This document shows positions 58,191 to 64,000 of a stretch of DNA of 64,000 nt, piece by piece; within the stretch, counting starts at the first letter, position 1; the number at the start of each line of letters is the position of its first letter. Location of the stretch: positions 20,360,297 through 20,424,296 of the forward strand of contig CM053332.1 of NCBI GenBank assembly GCA_028583605.1, in the 5' to 3' direction. A model generated the notes under the pieces. That model ran no database searches. It was given only the letters and a program-made list of their open reading frames with translations, and was not told where the DNA came from. The DNA comes from Dastarcus helophoroides. Taxonomy: Eukaryota > Arthropoda > Insecta > Coleoptera > Bothrideridae. The position numbers and the translations under genes were made by a program.

Positions 58191-58740
58191 CTTAATGTCA
58201 AGGTTCATGACAATTAATAAAGAGTACAGACGTGAAATCCTTTTTCGGTGGACTAGGAGCAGAGGGTGGAAATATGGGTCGGTCACGTGGAGGTGGAAAT
58301 ATGGGTCGGTCACGTGGGGGTGGAAATACGAAATTGGATCGGTCATGTAAAACACCAAGTTTGGCCCGAATTTTATCACCGGTCGGTAACGCGTTATAAG
58401 CTTGCATTTGTACGATTATCTTTGACATAAAAACGTAATAATTTGACACCTGTCAGGTACATCCCTTTCGTTTCAATTTTTCGTCGCTTGGCGTCTAGTT
58501 TAACAATTCTAGATGACCTAGCAGTGTTGCCATATATTTGAAGGTAACATTCCCTACATACGCAGTTAAAATTACCGTATTTTCAAAAAAATTACCCCAC
58601 GTTATTTTGTTACCTGCTACCCGTCTTAAAAACTTTTATTTAGTGGTTGAACACGTTACACACGTATTAATAAATACATTACAAAATTTGAAAAAAGTTT
58701 ATTTACTTTTCTAGAAGTAAAAATTACAGGAGCGTAGAAA
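58191..58740 (-). promoter_or_regulatory. Unique island, candidate promoter or 5' region of the b561 gene
   Basis: Includes a 27-bp direct repeat, GGTGGAAATATGGGTCGGTC followed by ACGTGGA, at 58265, 58292 and (diverged) 58319; two copies contain the E-box CACGTG. On the minus strand TGGCAACACTG at 58522-58532 resembles a core-promoter motif described near insect transcription starts. No ATG-to-donor segment with the phase needed by exon 57866-58089 was found, so a first coding exon is not placed. The assignment is inferential. Confidence 0.3.
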
Positions 58741-58990
58741 GGACATCAATTTAAAAAAAAAATTAATCACGGTTTGTTGACTTTTTCTCCTTTAAATTCC
58801 GGGATTAAAGACAAAATTTCTACTTTGATGTCAAAATTTCGAAAAAAATTCGAAATTTGGAGCTTAACGTCGAAATTTCTGCAAAAAAGTTGAAATTTCA
58901 TTTTCTAATTCGAAATGTAACGATTAAAGTCGAAATCTTACAGACGTAGAAAGGATATCGATTAAAAAAAAATTATTTTTTAGAAATTTC
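58741..58990. repeat. Satellite-like AT-rich DNA, mixed orientation
   Basis: GTCGAAATTT words in both orientations lead into the main short-period array. Nothing else is seen. Confidence 0.5.
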
Positions 58991-59012
58991 GACTTTTTTC
59001 TCTCAGTTCTCA

Positions 59013-59111
59013 GTTTGAAGATGACAGCTTGGCTGTCAAAACGCCTTAGAGCAACCTTTGTTGTGTTTTTTAATCTATCTTGGTTTCAGGGGACAAGTTC
59101 TGTATTTTAAT
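59013..59111. mobile_element. Foldback element, half copy 12
   Basis: GAAGATGACAGCTTGGCTGT, then CAAAACGCCTTAGAGCAACC, TGTTGTGTTTTTTAATC and GTTTCAGGGGACAAGTTCTG. Only one arm is present. The GAAA of the hammerhead-like core is changed to CAAA. Confidence 0.7.
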
Positions 59112-62100
59112 TTTTTCTCAAATTTTGACTTTTTCTCAAATTTTGACTTTTTTCTCAAATTTCGACATTTTTCTCAAATTTCGACTTTTTTTCTTGAAAT
59201 TTCAACTTTTTTCTCAAAATTTCGAAATTTTCCTGAAAATTTCGACCTTAATCTTGAAATTTCGACATTTTTTCTCAAATTTCGATTTTAAACTCGAAAT
59301 TTCAACTTTTTTCTCGAAATTTCGAATTTTTCTCAAATTTCGACTTTATTTATTGAAATTTCGACTTTTTTTCGAGATGTTGACCTTTTTCTCAAATTTC
59401 AATTTATCTCTCTCTAAATTTCGACCTTTTTCTCGAAATTTCGTTTTTTTCTCAATTTTCAACTCTTTTCTCGAAATGTTGACCTTAATTTCGATTTTTT
59501 TCTCGAAATTTCGACTTTAAACTCAAAATTTCGACTTTATTTCTCGAAATTTGGACTTTTTTCGCAAATTTCGACTTATTTTTCTCGAAATTTCTACCTT
59601 TTTCTTGAATTTTCGACTTTTTTCTAAAATTTCGACTTTTTTCTCGAAATTTTAACCTTAATAAAATTTCGACTCTTTTACTCGAAACTTGGTCTTTTTT
59701 TTTTCAAATTTCGGCTATTTTTCAGGAAATTTCCACTCTTTTCTCAAGTTTCGACTTTTTTCTCGAAATATTTTAAAATTTCGACTTTTTTCGCGAAATG
59801 TCGACTTTTTTCTCAAATTTCGACTTTTTTTCTTAAAATGTCGACTTTTTTCTTGAAATTTTGACTTTTTTCTCAGATTTTTTTCTCTAGATTTCGACCT
59901 TTTTCTCCAAATTTCGTTTTTTTCTCAATTTTCAACTCTTCTCGAAATTTTGAATATCTAAATTTCGATTTTTTTTCGAAATTTCGACTTTAAACTCAAA
60001 ATTTCGAATTTTTTCTCGAAATTTGGACATTTTTCGCAAATTTAGACGTTTTTTCTCGGAATTTCGACTTTTTTCTTGAATTTTCGACTCTTTTCTCGAA
60101 ATTTTGACCTTAATTTCGATTTTTTTCTCGAAATTTCGACTTTAAACTCAAAATTTCGACTTTTTTTCTCGAAATTTGGTCCTTTTTTCGCAAATTTCGA
60201 CTTATTTTTCTCGAAATTTCGACTTTTTGTTGAATTTTCGATTAACCTTAATAAAATTTCGACTTTAAACTCAAAATTTCGACTTTTTTACTCGAAATTT
60301 GGACTCTTTTTGCAAATTTTGGTTTTTTCCTCGAAATTTCGAGTTTTTTCTCAAGTTTCGGCTTTTTCCTCGAAATATTTTGAAATTTCGACTTTTTTCT
60401 CGAAATGTCGACTTTTTTCGCAAATTTCGACTTTTTTTCTTGAAATGTCGACTTTTTTCTCGAAATTTTGACTTATTTATCAGATTTTTTCTCTAGATTT
60501 CGACCTTTTTCTCGAAATTTCGTTTTTCCCAATTTTTAACTCTTATCAAAATTTTGAATATCTAAATTTCGATTTTTTTTCGAAATTTCGACTTTAAATT
60601 CAAAATTTCGAATTTTTTCTCGAAATTTGGACATTTTTCGCAAATTTAGACGTTTTTTCTCGAAATTTCGACTTTTTTTTTGAATTTTCGACTTTTTTCT
60701 CGAAATTTTGACCTTAATAAAATTTCGACTTCAAACTCAATATTTCGACCTTTTTACTCGAAATTTGGGACCTTTTTTTTGCAAATTTCACCTTTCTCCT
60801 CGAAATTTCGACTTTTTTCTCAAGTTTCGACTTTTTTCTCAAGTTTCGACTTTTCATTCGAAATATTTTGAAATTTCGACTTTTCTTTCTCGAAATTTGG
60901 ACCTTTTTTCGCAAATTTACACTTTTTTTTCTCGAAATTTCGACTTCTTTCTCGAAATTTTGACGTTAATAAAATTTCGACTTTAAACTCAAAATTTCGT
61001 CTTTTTTTTTAATCGAAATGTGGACTTTTTTTGCAAATTTCGGCTTTTTTCTCGTAATTTGGACTTTTATCAAGTTTCGACTCTTTTCTCGAAATATTTT
61101 GAAATTTCGACTTTTTTCTCGAAATGTCGACGTTTTTCTCAAATTTCGCCTTTTTTTTTCTTGAAATTTTGACTTTTTTCTCGAAATTTTTACTTTTTTC
61201 TCAAATTTCGATTTTTTTCTCTCTAAATTGCGACCCTTTTCTCGAAATTTCGTTTTTTTCTTAATTTTCAACTCTTTTCTCGAAATTTTGACCTTAATAT
61301 AGAAATTTCGATTTTTTCTCGAAATTTCGACTTGAAACTCAAAATTTCGATTTTTTTTCTCTGGAAATTTGGACTTTTTCGCAAGTTACAACTTTTATTC
61401 CCAAATTTCGACTTTTCTTGAAATTTCAACTTGGATTTTTCTCAAAATTCGACATTTTTTTGGAAATTTTGACCTTAATTTCGAAACTTCGACTTTTCTC
61501 TCAAATTTCGATTTTTTCTCGAAATCTCGACATTTTTCTCGAAATTTCAATTTACGTTTTTCTCAAATTTCGACTTTTTTATTCGAAATTTCGACCTTAA
61601 TCTCGAAATTGCTACTTTTTTCACAAATTTCGACTTTTTTTCCCAAAATTTCGACGATTTTCTCGGAATTTCGGCTCTTTCCTCAAATTTCGACATTTCG
61701 ACTTTAAACTCAAAATTGTGACCTTTTTCCCAAATTTCGACTTTTTTTCTCGAATTTCGACTTTTTTTTCTCGAAATTTCGACTTTTTCCCAAAATTTCA
61801 ATTCACGTTTTTCTCAAATTTCGACTTTTTTTCTCGAAATTTCGACCTTAATCTCGAAATTTCTACTTTTTTCACAAATTTCGACTTTTTTTCTCAATAT
61901 TTCGACTTTTTTCTCGGAATTTCGGCTCTTTCCTCAAATTTCGACATGTTTCTCGAAATTTCGACTTTAAACTCAAAATTTTGACTTTTTTCCCAAATTT
62001 CGACTTTTTTTCTCGAATTTCGACTTTTTTTACTCGAAATGTCGACTTTTTCTCAAAATTTCAATTTACGTTCTTCTCTAATTTCGACTTTTTTTCTCGA

Positions 62101-62740
62101 ATCTCGAAATTTCTACTTTTTTCACAAATTTCGACTTTTCTTCTCAAAATTTCGCCCTTTTTCTCGGAATTTAGGCTCTTTCCTCAAATTTCGACATTTT
62201 TCTCAAAATTTCGACTTTAAACTCAAAATTTTGACTTTTTTTCTCGAAATTTCGTTTTTTTTTCCTCAATTTTCAAGTTTTTTCTCAAAAATCGACTTTT
62301 TTTTAAACTTTTGACCTTAACATCGAAATTTTGACATTTTTCTCGACATTTCGACCTTTTACTCAAAACTTCAACTATTTTTCTCGAATTTCGATTATTT
62401 TTTCTCGAAATTTCGGCCTAGGATTTTCTTAAATTTCAATTAAGGTTTTTCTTAAATTTAGACTTTTTTTCTTGAAATTTCGATTTTTTCTCGAAACTTC
62501 AACCTACGTTTTTCTTAAATTCCGACTTTTTTTCTCAAATTTCGACTTTTTTTTCGAAATTTCAACTTTTTTGTCGAAATTTCCACTTTTTTCTCAAATT
62601 CCAACTTTTTTCTTGAAATTTTGATCTTAATCACGGAATTTCGATTTAAAACTCGAAATTTCGACTTTTTTCTCGAAATTTCAACCTTAATCTCGAAATT
62701 TTAACCTTAATCTCGAAATTTCGAGAAAGAAAGACGAAAT
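59112..62740. repeat. Short-period satellite, TTTTTCTCGAAATTTCGACT type
   Basis: Nearly uninterrupted degenerate repeats of about 20-25 bp built from TTTTTCTCGAAATTTCGAC. The core CGAAATTTCG is self-complementary. Weak higher-order periods are visible, for example ACCTTAAT(C)TCGAAATTTC and CTCAAAATTTCGACTTTAAA blocks recurring every 100-500 bp, and long similar segments at 59940-60270 and 60550-60760. All ORFs here (SKFRLFSRNFDL-type) are shadows. Confidence 0.93.
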
Positions 62741-62865
62741 TTTGGTAATTAAAAATAGCAATTATTGAACCCACCCTACTACCAACTGTCAAGGTTGTTG
62801 GGAAAGGGGAAGTGTGAGATGCAACTGTCATCTGTTTAATTAACTATAGAGTATAGAAATTTCAA
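62741..62865. other. Short unique insert within the satellite
   Basis: ACCCACCCTACTACCAACTG and AAGGTTGTTGGGAAAGGGGA are not satellite-like. A weakly related stretch occurs at 63365-63480. No exon with the needed phase was found. Confidence 0.3.
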
Positions 62866-64000
62866 CTTACTCTCAAAATTAAAAAAAAAAATTCGCTATC
62901 AAAGTCGAAATTCCGAGATTAAAATCGAATTTTCGACTTTAATCTAGGAATTTTGATAAAAAAGTAGAAATTTCGGGAAAAAAGTGGAATTTTCGAGAAA
63001 AGAGTCGAAATTTTGAGTGTAAAGTCGAAATTTCGAATTTAAAGCCGAAATTTGGAGATTAAAGTTGATATTTCGAAAAAAAAAAGTCGAAATTTCGAAA
63101 AATCATCGAAATTTCGAGAAAAAACATCGAAATTTCGAGAAAAAAGTCGAAGTTTCGAGAAAAAAGTCGAAATTTCCAAATATAATTTTTTTAAATCAAT
63201 GTCTTTTCTACGCTTTGGTCAAATATCGAAATTTCTAAATATAATTTTTTTAAATCAATGTCCTTTCTATGTTTTTGTAAAATGTCGACTTGGAACTCGA
63301 AATTTCGAATTTTTCTTGAAAATTCTGCTTTAACCTTGAAATGTCAAGAAAAAAGTCGAAATTTTGGGCAATAAAAAATTAAAATTACTGAACTGCTAAA
63401 TGTCAATATTAAATTGTAAAGGGGTTAGTGCTTAGAATATATTCTTATATTCTAAAGATTGGTGGGGCGCCACTGGTATTTGCCTAACCTAACCATAAAA
63501 TAAGGAATGTCGACTTAACTCAAAATTTCGAGATTTAAGCCGAAATTTCGACCTTATCTATAAAATTTCCTGAAAAAAAGTAGAAATTTGGAGAATAAAG
63601 TAGAAATTTCCACTTTAATCTCGTAATTTCTAGTTTAAACTTCATATTTATAAATATATTTTTTTAAATTAATGCCCTTTCTACATCTTCCTTAAAAATC
63701 CAAAAATACATAAATAAAAATCAAAGAAAAATGAAAACTGGAAAAAGACGATCTTTCGATAAATTCTAAAATTTAAAAAATAGAAATATTCAAAACATTT
63801 TTCAAAAAAATTACCAGTTTTAAAAAAAGAGTGAATCTTTAAAAAAAAAGTGAAAACATTCAAAAAAAGTTACGGTTTGTCAAAAAGTCATAACTTCCAA
63901 TAAAAGTCGTTTCGAAACTTAATATTTTCAAAAAAAGTAGGTCAAATCTTTCAAATAAGGAGGAAATTGAAAAAAAGGTCATATTTTTAGAAAACGCAAT
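62866..64000. repeat. Short-period satellite in inverse orientation
   Basis: The same motif as the previous array but reading GAGAAAAAAGTCGAAATTTC on the plus strand. The switch of strand is near 62715, where TCTCGAAATTTCGAGA is a perfect palindrome. From 63650 the sequence degenerates, and the array runs out of the window. Confidence 0.85.

Noticed and set aside
58444..58462. Minus-strand ATGTACCTGACAG followed by GTGTCA as a first coding exon
   Set aside because: It would leave one base, whereas exon 57866-58089 needs two; the resulting frame hits a stop soon after.
59058..62314. Chain of plus-strand ORFs of the type FRLFSRNFDFF
   Set aside because: The short-period satellite read in frame; the same peptide words appear in every frame and no start or splice context exists.
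1..64000. CRISPR-like direct repeats
   Set aside because: The repeats are long tandem satellites with no unique spacers of constant length, and the DNA is clearly from a eukaryotic nucleus.

Overview
This window is AT-rich, intron-dominated nuclear DNA from an animal, most probably an insect. The reasons are a four-exon stretch of a host cytochrome b561 gene with ordinary GT-AG splice sites, an insect-style mobile element set (APE-type LINE, mariner, hAT, foldback elements, Gypsy LTR element) and no sign of bacterial gene organisation. Species is not determinable from the sequence alone.

The one recognisable host gene lies on the minus strand and spans at least 53.8 kb. It encodes a six-helix transmembrane cytochrome b561 (ascorbate-dependent transmembrane electron transfer). 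Its four visible coding exons are at 57866-58089, 43218-43429, 19005-19174 and 4241-4391 (stop codon). Phases match at all three junctions and together give about 251 codons; only the N-terminal exon(s) are missing, either upstream of 58.1 kb or outside the window. Everything between these exons is intron: 14.4, 24.0 and 14.6 kb.

The introns are built of two kinds of material. The first is a family of satellites that all look derived from one short AT-rich motif centred on GAAATTTCGA and a T-run. It is seen almost unchanged as a short-period array at 58.8-64.0 kb, and as independent higher-order arrays elsewhere: about 300 bp (1-1130), 262 bp (1282-2330), 459 bp (12.7-15.3 kb), 112 bp (20.9-21.4 kb), 518 bp (22.2-24.9 kb), 497 bp (25.2-26.9 kb), 443 bp (43.7-44.6 kb), 595/622 bp (44.6-50.2 kb) and 366-456 bp (55.5-57.3 kb). 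The second is transposons: a dead RTE-like LINE (6.65-10.82 kb), two elements with very long terminal inverted repeats (10.82-12.67 and 32.31-33.70 kb), a truncated mariner (28.8 kb), two solo LTRs (31.3 and 36.1 kb, the latter split by a 1.2 kb hAT with a perfect 8-bp target duplication), an internally deleted Gypsy provirus (50.2-55.5 kb), and at least a dozen full or partial copies of a palindromic foldback element.

Each exon sits in an island of 1.4-3 kb of non-satellite sequence. Exon 19005-19174 lies between long inverted repeats. The acceptor of exon 57866-58089 is tandemly triplicated. The foldback family carries a hammerhead-ribozyme-like motif. These are the observations most worth testing.
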